A stretch of DNA of 64,000 nucleotides from positions 76,336,353 to 76,400,352 of the forward strand of contig CM036201.1 in assembly GCA_020631735.1 (NCBI GenBank), read 5' to 3'. The notes beneath the pieces were generated by a model. It saw nothing but the letters and a program-made list of their open reading frames with translations, made no database searches and was not told the DNA's origin. This document shows positions 32,719 to 43,371 of the stretch, one piece after another. The translations under genes were made by a program, and so were the position numbers. Position 1 is the first letter of the stretch. Every line of letters begins with the position of its first letter. This DNA is from Saccharum officinarum (Eukaryota > Streptophyta > Magnoliopsida > Poales > Poaceae).

Positions 32719-33524
32719 TGAGGATGAAAACGGATGGAAACGGACTGAAAATCGCTCTATCGTTTTTGTTTTCATATTTTTAGACGAAAACGGGAACGGG
32801 AGCCGGATAACTGGAGCGAAAACGGTTGCGGGATAAACGGTAATATGAAAACAGGTAAATACGATCGGAAAATAGACAGAAACGAACGGTAAACGGAAAC
32901 TTAAGCCGGAATTACATTTTTAAATATGATAGCCCCAATACATAAGTAGAGGTGAATCAGTAGATATTAAGAAACCTCGCATGATTAGTCAGCAAGTACT
33001 ATAAATCATTACTCCGTCTAAACTGCTTACACATACTGCTCACCTGCATCCGGCCACAGCTACATGCCCAAAAAGCAAGGCGCCAAAGCTAATTACAGAA
33101 GACAAAAAAAACATGACGGCTAATTACATAAGTTCATTTGGATGTGGGCATGTGGCTAGGGGATGAAAATTGCATCGTACTGTATGTAGGATGCATGCAG
33201 CTAGCAGCAGCTTGACACGTTGCAATTCTGCATTCCTGCAGTCCGTCGAGTGGCTGGACGGAAAGCCAACCGGGAGGCAGCAAAGTACTAGGCCTATCCC
33301 GTTTACAAAGAAAACGGGACGAATACGGGATCATCCCGGATGAAAACGGGATTCCGTAAATACGGACGGAAAACTCCTCATCCCGTTTCCGGTCCCGGTC
33401 CCGGTGCACCCCGTCCCGTTTTCGGTCCCGTTTCCACTTATCCCGCAAAAAACGAAAACGGACGGAAAAATACGGTATACGGTTGCGGATGGAACGGGAT
33501 TCATCCCGTCCGTTTTCATCTTTA
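32719..33524. mobile_element. Non-autonomous hAT (Ac/Ds-like) element
   Basis: The left end TGAGGATGAAAACGGATGG and the reverse complement of the right end TAAAGATGAAAACGGACGG are near-identical, and both are close to TAGGGATGAAAACGG. Flanks GGTAGGCA and GGTAGGCC form a 7/8 match for an 8-bp duplication. Subterminal regions hold many AAACGG-type hexamers, which Ac transposase is known to bind. 806 bp, no transposase. Confidence 0.85.
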
Positions 33525-33685
33525 GGTAGGCCGGCGTGAGTGCACGTCTCTGGACCAGGGGCGGTCACGGGTCCAAAGCTGGCACCCGTGGGTCCGCTCG
33601 TGACACACAAAGGCTGAGGGGCAACGTGGCCGCTCTCGGTTGGCTCAGGAAAAACATCGGACTCTGGAGAGGGTCCGGACCAGGT

Positions 33686-34228
33686 CAAGGTAATAAATAG
33701 CAGCGGTAGCGGCCCGTTGTCGCAACCGCTACAAGGTAGCGCTATAAACTTTGTAGACTGGTACTTTGCGGCCGATATTCTGAATAGCGGGGCGATATTG
33801 CGGCCGCAATTGCACGTAGCAAGCAACAATAGCGTGGAAGCAAATAACCCTTATGCGGACGGAGATGGTTTAAGTGACCATGAGGCCGATGATGTTATTG
33901 CTTCTAACAATGACAACGAGTGATAGTCTTGTGTACTATTTTATGGCTCATAAGTCATAATATGTTTCTTTGCAAACTCTTAATGTGATGATTTAGTGCG
34001 TGGAAAAACGATGTTTATTTTCTTAATTTAAGTATATGAAACATAAGTTCTTTGAGTGCGATTAAATGTCTATTTATACTCATTTTTCATGATATATGTA
34101 CTTAAAATTATGTGAGATTATTAGATGCCGCTGTTGGAACTTATCGTCCGCAATATCACCCGCTACCCACATTCTGCTACCTCGACATCAATCCGCTACC
34201 AACCCGCTATACGCTATTTATTACCTTG
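33686..34228 (+). mobile_element. Non-autonomous hAT element with CAAGGTAATAAATAGC ends
   Basis: CAAGGTAATAAATAGC at the left end and its exact inverse at the right end are flanked by perfect 8-bp duplications GACCAGGT (33678-33685 and 34229-34236). Subterminal TAGCGG/CCGCTA motifs occur on both sides. The left part keeps a frame ending at 33923 (DGDGLSDHEADDVIASNNDN), which reads like the acidic tail of an hAT transposase, so this is an internal-deletion derivative. Confidence 0.85.
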
Positions 34229-35390
34229 GACCAGGTTCGGATCCTTTTTCCCTCTCTGGTTGCTCTCTATGTACATCCAGACCCTAAAGGGAGTTGGTCT
34301 AGATATAGGGTTCGGATCTATGCAGTTGGCATGGTTTTTAGTGACCGTTGGGATCTAAGGCTCGTGGTTAAACGGGGGACACGTGGCGACATCCTAGGGT
34401 CTGGACCTTCACTGTAGATGGTTCGGAACCTGGGTTCAGAGCTCGGGTCCGGACCTCCCTGAGGGCATAATGACTATAACTTTTTGGGGGCTCTATAAAT
34501 AGAGCTTGGGCGTGTTTGGCTCACTCTCTTGGTTATTCTTACATGTGATAGCATCATTTAAGCTGAGCAAACACCTTCCCACTCATCTCCTTGCTTGATA
34601 GTGCGAATCAAAGTGAGATTGAGTGATTCCAAGTGCATTTGGTTGAGTAATTGCATCTAGTGGTACTTGGGGATCGATTTGATGCGGTTTCTTGTTACTC
34701 TTGGTGCTTGCCGATGCCTAAACGGCTTGCAGCAGCGGAGGAGTTGTGGCAAGAGTTGGTGATTATTCTTGGCCATCTCCCGGTGATTGTGAGGGGTTCT
34801 TGTGTCTTCCCCGGCGGAGCGCCAAAGGCAACTCTAGTGGATTGCACGTGGCTTGTGTGATCCCTATTTTGTGTTGGATGTGCGACACCCGGTTGCGGGT
34901 TAGATGTGTGATGCCTATTAGCGTGTTAACCTCCAAGTAGGTGAATCGCCACAACGGGTACTAGTTTACCGTCAAGCAAGTGAACCTCGGAAGAAAAATC
35001 TTGTGTCATCTTGTCTCTAAAGATTTCTTTGGTATTCATTGATATATTGTGATTGATCACTTGCCACAGCGGTATAACCTTCACAGCCTCTCTTGTATTT
35101 ACTTTCTAGTGTAACCAAGCTCTTTAATGTAGTTAGTTTTGAGAGCTTTGTTTAGTTTGGTTAGTGTGGCTCTTTAGTTAGTTTTTAAGAGCTCACTAAC
35201 TTAGAGAGTAGTGACTTAGACTTTGTGTGATATAGAGATCATAGCAACTAGAATTATGGATATGTGGCTTGCATTTTAGTAGGCTAGCGCAACATTCGCT
35301 TTGCTACTTATTTGTCTAACCAATTGGCTTAAGTGTTGTTGTAGAATTTTTATTAGGCTATTCACCCCTCTAGCCATTTAGGACCTTTAA

Positions 35391-36817
35391 GGTGGATGCC
35401 TCCTCCATGCGAGGCGGGGCGGAGGGAGGCCAAGGAAATGTGGGCAAGGCCTAGCAGATGACGGTCAGAGAGTAGGGCGCAGGGCGGATGGTGGGCTTCT
35501 CCGAATGGGCACGGGGCGGAGATAGGTGGAGGCAATGCAGGCGGGGAGGGAGTGCTGGCGAGCAGATACAGAGAGAGAAGGGGAAGAAAGGAGAAGTAGG
35601 TGGGGAGGAAAAAAATAAAGGAGATAAAGAGAAAAGAGAAGAAAAAAGAGCATTATGGACATTTGATCATTTTTATCTACCACTAGCAAAAATACTTATT
35701 CACTCGCTCATAGTTCTCTCAAACTCTGCACCCCACCATCTGTTGGTGGTCTCGACGACAGGTAACAACACTTTTGAAGCACCTAAAGACACGATACCTG
35801 TTAGCCGGTCATTGGTTAGCCCCGTCATTGGTCTCGCTCATAGTTCTCTCAAATTTTTTGGGGAAGCATACCCTCACCTAAAATCCTAGATTCGCCACTG
35901 GTTAGCCCCGTCATCAAACGCCTGCTAATGGTCCATCCTCCAATTTATCACCATGCCCTTCCCTGTCAATATGAAATACCACTGCCTCCATACCACATCT
36001 CGTGGTGTAGCCAAAACCTATGCTAAAGGTGGTATGCATGGTGGTGAAGGCCTGAATGGTCGTGGGTTGGGGTTCGTTTCTATATAACACCCTACAGGCT
36101 AGAGTACTAGAACCAATGGTTATTCTAGAACTTTTTTCTTTCCCTCGAATGTTTACCATAGCTGTGTTTGGGCACGTATATTGCTAACATATATTTTCAG
36201 ATGTGCCCATAACAAGCGCCGTCGCCGCTCTTTAATTATCCTGCCTGTCAAACTGAAACAAGTTTATGAAGAGATAGTAGATACATGACTGACTTGGTAT
36301 CTCTAGCCATTATAGATAGAATTGGTGTAACACCTAGAAATTTTGCCATGTTTTGAAAATCACTAAAAATTTAAACTTTTTTAAAAAGTTTTCTTTAATT
36401 TAATATGACCCGCATAGGTTTATTTTTGCCGCAAATAGAATCCACATAGTAAAAATCAATTTGCATGTGTGACCAAGTTCAATGCACTATGCTGAAAAAC
36501 TTGCGCTTGACTGAAAAAATCTTATCTGTTTCTTTTTTTTAGAAACAGATCTTATCTGTTGCTTGCCTTGCATAAAGGAGTATTATAGCCCTATAGCCCA
36601 AATATTATTCAGAAGGGTGAAAAAAATAGACTGCTATTAACAACTTCTGTAAACCTAATAGCGAGCTGGCCTGTGTCGAACTTGGCCCATTAGCAAGCCC
36701 ACGCAAGCTTGCAATTGTTATATTAGTCTGTCAAAAGAAAAAAAAAACACGTCAGCAGGGGCGGCTGCTTGTCTGATTACTCCCTCCCTCTAGCTAACTG
36801 CAGCAGCAGCCAGCTAA
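35391..36817. other. Intergenic, low-complexity and short duplications
   Basis: 35396-35500 resembles 31700-31800 on the other side of the solo LTR (CCTCCTCCATGC, GCAGATG.CGGTC). 35690-35920 contains repeats of TCGCTCATAGTTCTCTCAAA and GGTTAGCCCCGTCAT. 35570-35650 is purine-rich (GGAGAAG/GAAAAGAG). Frames here are compositional. No gene recognised. Confidence 0.45.
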
Positions 36818-37043
36818 GGGCATGTTTGGTTCGTCTCGTTAAATTTTAACAGATGTTGACCATGGAGTTAACCATATGGTGTTTGATACTAATAATGGAC
36901 TAATTAGGCTTAATAGATTCGTCTTGTAAATCAATCTCAATCTGTACAATTAATTTTGTAATTAGTCTATGTTTAACACTCCATGCATGTGTCTAAATAT
37001 TTGATGTGATAGGTGTTAAAAACATCAGGGAACCAAACACCCC
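36818..37043. mobile_element. Tourist-like MITE directly upstream of the SGAT start codon
   Basis: The ends GGGCATGTTTGGTTCG and GGAACCAAACACCCC are flanked by TAA and TAG, an imperfect 3-bp duplication. It is 226 bp, the same family as the MITE at 31385 by its shared interior. It ends 4 bp before the ATG at 37048. Confidence 0.85.
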
Positions 37044-37047
37044 TAGC

Positions 37048-38415
37048 ATGGCGGACTACGTGTATGGCCCGGGGCGGACTCACCTGTTCGTGCCGGGCCC
37101 ATGAACATCCCGGATCCGGTGATCCATGCCATGAACCGGCAGAACGAGGACTACTGCTCGCCGGCCATCCCGGCGCTCACCAAGGTCCTGCTCGAGGGCG
37201 TGAAGAAGATCTTCAAGACGACCACGAGCACGCCGTTACTGATCCCGACGACGGGCACGGGCGCTGACCAACACGCTGTCCCCGGGCGACCGCATCGTCT
37301 CGTTCCTCATCGGGCAGTTGAGCCTGCTGTGGACCGACCAGCATCAGCGCCTGGGCTTCGACGTGGACGTGGTGGAGAGCGACTGGGGCCACGGCGCCGA
37401 CCTGGACGCGCTGGAGCGGAAGCTCCGCAACGACACCCTCCACACCATCAAGGCCGTCGCCATCGTGCACAACGAGACCGCCACGGGCGTCACCAACGAC
37501 CTCGCAGCCATGCGCAGGCTGCTGGACGCGTACGCGCACCCGGCGCTGCTGCTGGTGGACGGCGTGTCGTCCATCTGCACGCTGGACTTCTGCATGGACG
37601 AGTGGGGCGTGGACGTCGCGCTCACCGGGTCGCAGAAGGCGCTGTCGATGCCGACCGGGATGGGCATCGTGTGCGCTAGCCCTAAGGCGCTGGAGGCCAG
37701 CAAGACGGCGAAGTCCGTGCGCGTGTTCTTTGACTGGAAGGACTACCTCAGGTTCTACGAGATGGGCACATACTGGCCGTACACGCCCTCCATCCAGCTC
37801 CTGTACGGCCTCCGCACCGCGCTCGACCTCATCTTCGAGGAAGGGCTCGACAATGTCATCAAGAGGCACAACCGCCTCGGCACAGCCACTAGGTACGGTA
37901 CGGCATGGTGGTGTTTCCTTGCATGCCCACCAGGTGCTCGACGCATGGCCATGAATCAGATTGATTCATTGCATGAATATGAATTGCAGGTTCGCCGTGG
38001 AGGCATGGGGGCTCAAGAACTGCTGCCAGAAGGAGGAGTGTTTCAGCGACACCGTCACGGCGTCGTCGTGCCGCCCTACATCGACAGCGCGGAGATCGTC
38101 AAGCACGCGTGGAAGCGGTACAACCTCAGCCTCGGCCTCGGCCTCAACAAGGTCGCCGGGAAGGTCTTCAGGATCGGCCATCTCGGCAACCTCAACGAGG
38201 TACTTACGTTCCTAGCTGCACTGCATTTTGCATTGTTGGCAATTTATCAAATAATCACTGTAACATATCTTTTGCAGCTGCAACTGCTGGGATGCCTGAG
38301 CGGCGTGGAGATGGTGCTCAAGGACGTGGGGTACCCGGTGAAGCTCGGCAGCGGCGTGGCGGCCGCGGCGGCGTACCTGTCGAATTCCACGCCGCTCATC
38401 CCGTCCAGGATCTGA
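37048..38415 (+). pseudogene. AGT1: Serine:glyoxylate aminotransferase (peroxisomal), disrupted copy
   Basis: Class V, PLP-dependent aminotransferase of photorespiration, turning serine plus glyoxylate into hydroxypyruvate plus glycine. Exons 37048-37892, 37990-38199 and 38278-38415; both introns are GT-AG. Seen: start ADYVYGPGRTHLFVPG, VHNETATGVTNDL, LLVDGVSSIC, the PLP lysine in TGSQKALSMPTG, FRIGHLGNLNE, and C-terminal PSRI, where SRI is a PTS1-like peroxisome signal. Three lesions: a 1-nt loss near 37099, an apparent 14-nt loss near 37261 that removes the AWES region of the cofactor site, and a 1-nt loss near 38061. The first two sum to 15, so only 37100-37261 is out of frame from them. 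Introns show a DNA-level copy, not a retrocopy. Confidence 0.88.
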
Positions 38416-38417
38416 GA

Positions 38418-38684
38418 ACAATGCATGGAACGACAACACAAAGAAGGCCGGCGGCCGGCGACGACGGCCTGCGAGCTCGTCGGGGTCTACGGTTGCTTCG
38501 TCCACGCCGAAGTGCTTCTCCAGCACGCGCAGGCTCATGAGCTCCCCGGCCATCTCGGCGTAGGTGAGCAGGCCGTCGTGGTCGGCGTCCAGCGCGGCGA
38601 ACCGGCCGTCCACCGAGGAGTTGAAGGCGCCTTCGTCCTCCACGAAGCTCCGCACCGTGCTCCCGTCTAGGATCTCCACGCTCA
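38418..38684 (-). pseudogene. EF-hand calcium-binding protein, 5' fragment
   Basis: The ATG at 38684 opens SVEILDGSTVRSFVEDEGAF, then VDGRFAALDADHDGLLTYAEM, a good EF-hand loop (D-x-D-x-D-G with Glu at position 12), then LEKHFGVDEATVDPDELAG. Homology ends there; the frame runs on into the reverse strand of the aminotransferase exon, so this is a truncated copy. A TATA box CCTATAAAAAACC (38778-38790 region) lies about 100 bp upstream. It converges tail to tail with the SGAT copy. Confidence 0.7.
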
Positions 38685-38778
38685 TCTTCGGATTTTCTCG
38701 GTGTTCTTGGGATGTGTTGGTGTGAGAGTTTTGCTCTGCTCTGCTCTGGGCTTTGGCTGGTGAGATGGTATCGTCCTG

Positions 38779-38790
38779 GTTTTTTATAGG
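38779..38790 (-). promoter_or_regulatory. TATA box of the EF-hand fragment
   Basis: Minus strand CCTATAAAAAAC, about 95-105 bp upstream of the ATG at 38684, a usual plant spacing. Confidence 0.5.
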
Positions 38791-39879
38791 GTCGCGAGCG
38801 GGTCTGCAAGGAGTTGAAGACGCGTTTGGGCCGACGGTTTCTGCTGATGGATTAGATTGGGCCGGTGGGTTTTGACGCAGGTCAGATGCTGTGGGCGCGT
38901 TTCGCCGACGCGAATATTTCATTTCTTTGGGCCGTGCAGGTGTGGCCGTTGTTTCATCGTGGCACCGTTGGACCTGTGCAGAAAACATGTGCCAGGTCGG
39001 TGACGGTTGACAACGAAGACTAGACTTTCAACAGGTGAGGTGAGCGTGCTAGCCGACTAGCAGACACGGATTCCCGGAACAGATTTTCCAGCGCCTCTCA
39101 AGTCTCAAACTTGTAGCTCTGTCATGTCTTCAGACAAAGAAAACAACACGTTTTTAAGCAAAAGAATTCCACATAAAAGTTTAGTAGCACGCATAACCCA
39201 GGTCAGAAGACAACTGTGCCAACGCACGCCAAAGCCCACGCCGCCCATCCAAACCCGTGTCGTGAGGGGAGATACACGGGAGAGACAGACAGAGAGAGAA
39301 ATGTTGGAGCCCGCGCCACCCGTCCAGCCCACCTGAACCATGCATGGTGGATTTAATGGAAATACAACCCAGGTCTAGATTAATTTTATTACACACTCCA
39401 ATTCTGAAATTTGTTGAATCCTAAAAAAATTCAACTTTCAAGTCTCAAATCACAATTGTATTAGAAACATATCTCATGGTGGATGTCATCTACAATACCA
39501 ATTAAATGCACTTTCAAAATGCACTTTCAGAACATGTGTCGTCTGATTTAGGACAAAACTAAAACATAGTCTGTTTTGGAACATAGGGAGTCACATACAT
39601 GCAACATAATATGGTATATATATGAGTAATGTGGTCTAGAATACATTGTATGCATATACATAGACAATGCAACCATGTGGTAAAATCTTGTGAGAAGAGA
39701 ACAAAATATACCATTGTTCCTCACTAAAAAGTATATGGTTACTTTAGATGTGTCCAACATCCAAGCTTGGCCTAAGTTAGCGAGGCATACTAGATGTCGC
39801 CGCAAATTCTTGCTCCAAACTGTAGCACCCAGAGGCCATTGGTACTGGTAGCTGTGTAGCATTGACAAGATCGATATGT
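38791..39879. other. Intergenic between EF-hand fragment and WAK copy B
   Basis: Upstream flank of the EF-hand fragment, then sequence past the WAK stop. A short pair of similar blocks, CGCCCATCCAAACCCGTGT and CACCCGTCCAGCCCACC, lies near 39240-39330. No gene recognised. Confidence 0.4.
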
Positions 39880-41010
39880 TCATGCAAGTTCTGAGCTCCT
39901 GGGCACATGAAAGATTCCATCTCTTTCAACTAAAATATATGCCTTCCTTAGCCTCTTTGTTCTTAGTAGTTGCAGTCTCATATCTACTTCTTTTCATACT
40001 TGGTCTATGTCCTCCTTTAGATCTCAAGCATGATTCTATAAGCGAGGCAATATCATGAATCTCTTCTTGGTCGGCCTCTTCCACAACTTGTGGATCCATA
40101 ATTTCCATGAGAGCCCCTTCTTGAAGTTCTTCAATGAAGTAATGAGATAGGCTTTGCTTTGCACCTAAGTCGTTGATAAAAATTGGTTTCTTCCTTGTCA
40201 AAAGTTCCACAAGTATTACCCCAAAACTATATACATCACTCTTCTCAGTTAGTTGACCAGTATGATAATACTCTGGATCCAAGTAACCAAATGTTCCTTG
40301 GACAATTGTCACCACATGTGTTTCATCAAGTGAAAGAGATCTTGAAGCACCAAAATCCGAGACCTTTGTGGTGAAGTTGTCATCCAAGAGTATATTGGAA
40401 GACTTCACATCTCTATGGAAAATTGGTATTTTAGCAGCTGAGTGTAGATAAGCAAGTGCTCCTACTGCTTCCATTGCAATCCTAATACGATCATCCCATG
40501 ATAGCAAGCATTTTTCTACAATGTTTGCATGAAGAAGACCATACAGAGTGCCATTTTATATGAACTCATAGACTAGCATGGGCACCTCTTCTTCCAGGCA
40601 ACAACCATAAAGTTTCAGAACATTACGATGAATGATTTGAGACAAAATAGCAACCTCATTGATAAACTGGTCCATTTCTGTTTGCTCTACTATTTTAGAT
40701 TTTTTATGGCCACAACGCGCTGGTCAGACAGAATCCCTTTATAAACTGTGCCATGCCCTCCATGACCTAGAACACGAGTAGTGTCAAAGTTGTTGGTTGC
40801 CTCTTCTAGTTCCTCTAATGTGAATATCTTTGTTTTAGTTGTAACACTTTCGTTTGAGATTAGTTGCTCCAAGAGTAGGCCTTGGTTTTTCTTGAAGTAT
40901 GCTCTTCGTATTCTCCTTTGGATATCTTTCTTCCACTTATGAATGAGTACAATGGCACCTAGTGTAAAACTTATGAAGCCAAGGCCACAAGCAAGCCCAA
41001 TTGCAATCCC
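39880..41010 (-). pseudogene. WAK copy B membrane-kinase exon
   Basis: The last exon of WAK copy B. After the membrane helix and a basic stop-transfer ([13 protein letters not shown]) come [20 protein letters not shown], the glycine loop [11 protein letters not shown], lysine in VVAIK, catalytic [15 protein letters not shown], and [11 protein letters not shown] with [13 protein letters not shown]. All key kinase residues survive at codon level, but a frame shift at about 40703 and a stop at 40556 separate the ATP loop from the catalytic loop. The C-terminus is shifted near 39991; the earliest stop in the ancestral frame is 39880-39882. Confidence 0.88.
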
Positions 41011-41232
41011 TACATTCATTAAATGTGAACATGAATATTTTGGAAAATTTAAATTTTGATGGACAAATGCATGACTCACCGAGAATTAAATTACGCTGCT
41101 TAGTTGACATGACACATTTTTGTTTCTTTGTATCATATTCTTTTCCATGAGAGCAGCTTGTACAGTTGAAGCCTCCATCAAAATTGTGGCATATCCCATT
41201 GCATTTATTTGGAATAGAGCACTCATCAATAT

Positions 41233-42581
41233 CTGTATAGTAATATGGTTGTATGTTGGTAGTGCAAGTAAAAGCATGCTCACATTTACTGATATTTCAT
41301 AAAAAAGTAATGTGATCTGTGATCATGTAGAACCTTTGATGGTGCATGTAGTAGCAGGACCTTTCGAAAAGATATATTAGTGTAGAATTGTAATTTACAT
41401 AGAGTAAGATGTATGTTGTAATGTTTTATTGCATTCGAAAGTAAATAGAATCTTAATACTAGTGGCAAATATTGTTTCTTTGAGATCCTATATTAATCCT
41501 CACAAGGCTCTCTAGAAAAGGATACCAAGTCTAGAAATTATAAACATCCAATCATTAGGCTAGACTTAACATACTTCACCACTGTTGAGACATAGTCAAT
41601 CTATATCTGAGGTGCCCACTTCTTCCTGAAAGATATTAAGTAAACCTTTTGCATATAAATTACACACCCCTAGCATTATTTAAGATACAATAATTTAACC
41701 CATTAGATTTTCATATTTATTACCCTTGTGTGCTATTATTAAAAATAAACTAAATAACCTCTTTCATCTACATATAAAATACATGCATATGTTATTATAA
41801 AAAATATAATATAAAGGATCCTCAATACACTTTAAAATACCCATTTCAACGACTATAGTATGTAACAAAATATTATAAAAAAAGGTAACATAAAGCATCC
41901 TCAATACACTTTAAAATACCCTTTCAACTACAGTATATATATAATAAAATACTAGTCAAAGGAAACATAGATGTAATGTGCCACAATACAGACCAAATAT
42001 GCATCCATGGATAAGCTATATATAATTAAGTACACATTTCTTAGTTTAGGAATTATGAAAAATGTTTCCGTAACAAATCATGTACCAATGACACTAGATT
42101 CGATGTATTGGGCCCCAGATATCCTCACCGCAAGGATAATAGCCTAACTAGGATGTGATGGGTCGATCCTGCTAATGAGAATCCCAAACTAGACAGGGTA
42201 CGTCGACTACTTGAAAGACAAGGTATTGACTAGATATGCTTATAAGCCAAGTAGACTAGGATGATCCATTCGGATCTGACTAAGATTCCCTTTTAACAAA
42301 CTAGAAAACCATAGTTGCAGATTGATTGGCATTCTATCTGTAACCCTACCCCTCATACTATATAAGGGGTGACAATAGGCATGTCATAGCTTACAACCCT
42401 TGACAAACTCTATAAGCGCCTTGTAACCCAAGCGCATGGTGCATATAGAAGCATTCTCAACTGGATGTCAGGTACCCTATATCTAAACCAGTGTAAATCC
42501 ATGTCCTATATGCTACCCCTCTTATTCCTTACTCAAAAAATGTTAATCTACTTGGTAGACAAAAAAATCCCATGACACTAA
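41233..42581. other. WAK copy B intron 2, 3' part, with an LTR-like stretch
   Basis: AT-rich to 42060, with a repeated block (CATCCTCAATACACTTTAAAATACCC near 41815 and 41895). 42070-42578 resembles an old LTR: CATACTATATAAGGGGTGAC as TATA region, then CTTGTAACCC and TGTAAATCCATGTC. GACAC occurs just outside both apparent ends, but TG/CA ends are not clear. Confidence 0.4.
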
Positions 42582-42720
42582 GACCTTGTTTGGATGCACT
42601 TGTATCCACCTCAATCCACGCGTGTTGGAGTGGATTAGAATGGAAGCTAAACTAAGTTCCACCCCAATTCACTCCAACACACATGGATTGAGATGGATAT
42701 GAGAGCATGGAAACAAGCCC
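42582..42720. mobile_element. Short Tourist-like MITE
   Basis: Ends GACCTTGTTTGGATGCA and GCATGGAAACAAGCCC are imperfect inverted repeats, with TAA flanking both sides (42579-42581, 42721-42723). 139 bp; the interior can fold through CTCCAACAC/GTGTTGGAG. Confidence 0.7.
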
Positions 42721-43371
42721 TAAAGCATATTTTTTTAATTGTATTAATAATCCATGAAAATAAATTATGTGAGTTGCTACAAGTTTTGTTGGTGTTTCAT
42801 ACTACCAACGAGTAAACTTGGTGACGTGAAGGATTGCAAGGAGGTTCCGCAGTCTGCTAATGCGTTACAAAATTTTGTTTGTTGTTATTTTTTAGAGATG
42901 CCTATTTAAAGCCCCTCTAGGTGACATCGAGGTCCTTTCACTACCCCTTATGTAGTCTAGGAGGTTGGATTATTGATAGAGTAGTCTTGATTCGTTTACA
43001 AATCGATTTCCTAGTCAGTTACGACAAATTGAGCCGATTTCCATGTATATCTTGTCTATGCCTTGTCCATTAAGTCAGTGAGGTTGCCTAGGTTAGATTC
43101 ATCATTAGCCAATCGGCCTAGTCTACCCCCTCATAGGGAGCCATTTATGACTTCAGTGAGGATACTTGGGTCCAATGTAGTCGACATGTACAATGTAGGT
43201 CATTTTGGTTATGTGGAATATTACTGCAACAATGTCTATTATGACTTACAGTGCATCCGATTATTGTAGAGTGTAGGTATGGCATGCACTGCCACTATAT
43301 ACTCTGTCCTTGTGAACCATTAGTCCTGTTGATATACTTCTCATCCTACACATCGATTGTTCACAATATGC
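42721..43371. other. Intronic, nothing recognised
   Basis: Sequence of moderate composition without coding or repeat signals that I can name. Confidence 0.35.

Larger units (their letters stand above)
31810..35390 (+). mobile_element. Copia (Maximus/SIRE-like) solo LTR with nested hAT elements
   Basis: Start TGAAAGCCCTAG, end GACCTTTAA (CA decayed to AA). GGTGG flanks both sides exactly (31805-31809 and 35391-35395), so this is a genuine insertion reduced to one LTR. A TATA box CTCTATAAATAG lies at 34491. It matches the solo LTR at 43372-45356 through GCCATTTTATTTT, GTGAGATTGAGTGATT and GGAGGAG. Two hAT insertions add about 1.35 kb. No copia coding region is present. Confidence 0.9.

Noticed and set aside
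33134..33829. 231-residue minus-strand frame
   Set aside because: Spans an hAT element boundary and its subterminal repeats; translation of AAACGG motifs, not a gene.
35488..35889. 133-residue plus-strand frame
   Set aside because: Lys/Glu/Gly-rich part comes from a purine-rich tract; no homology or splice context.
37101..37679. 192-residue plus-strand frame as a separate gene
   Set aside because: It is the aminotransferase read in the shifted frame; only its first ~50 residues are meaningful.
39030..39060. Possible Helitron 3' end near GTGCTAGCCGACTAGCAG
   Set aside because: Hairpin is short and no CTRR end in the right place is clear; not enough to call.
39548..39883. 111-residue frame past the WAK stop
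   Set aside because: Overlaps the WAK C-terminal end in another frame and reads into 3' flank; no recognisable domain.
42069..42580. Firm call of another solo LTR
   Set aside because: TATA-like region and flanking GACAC are suggestive, but TG/CA ends are missing; left as a note in the intron entry.
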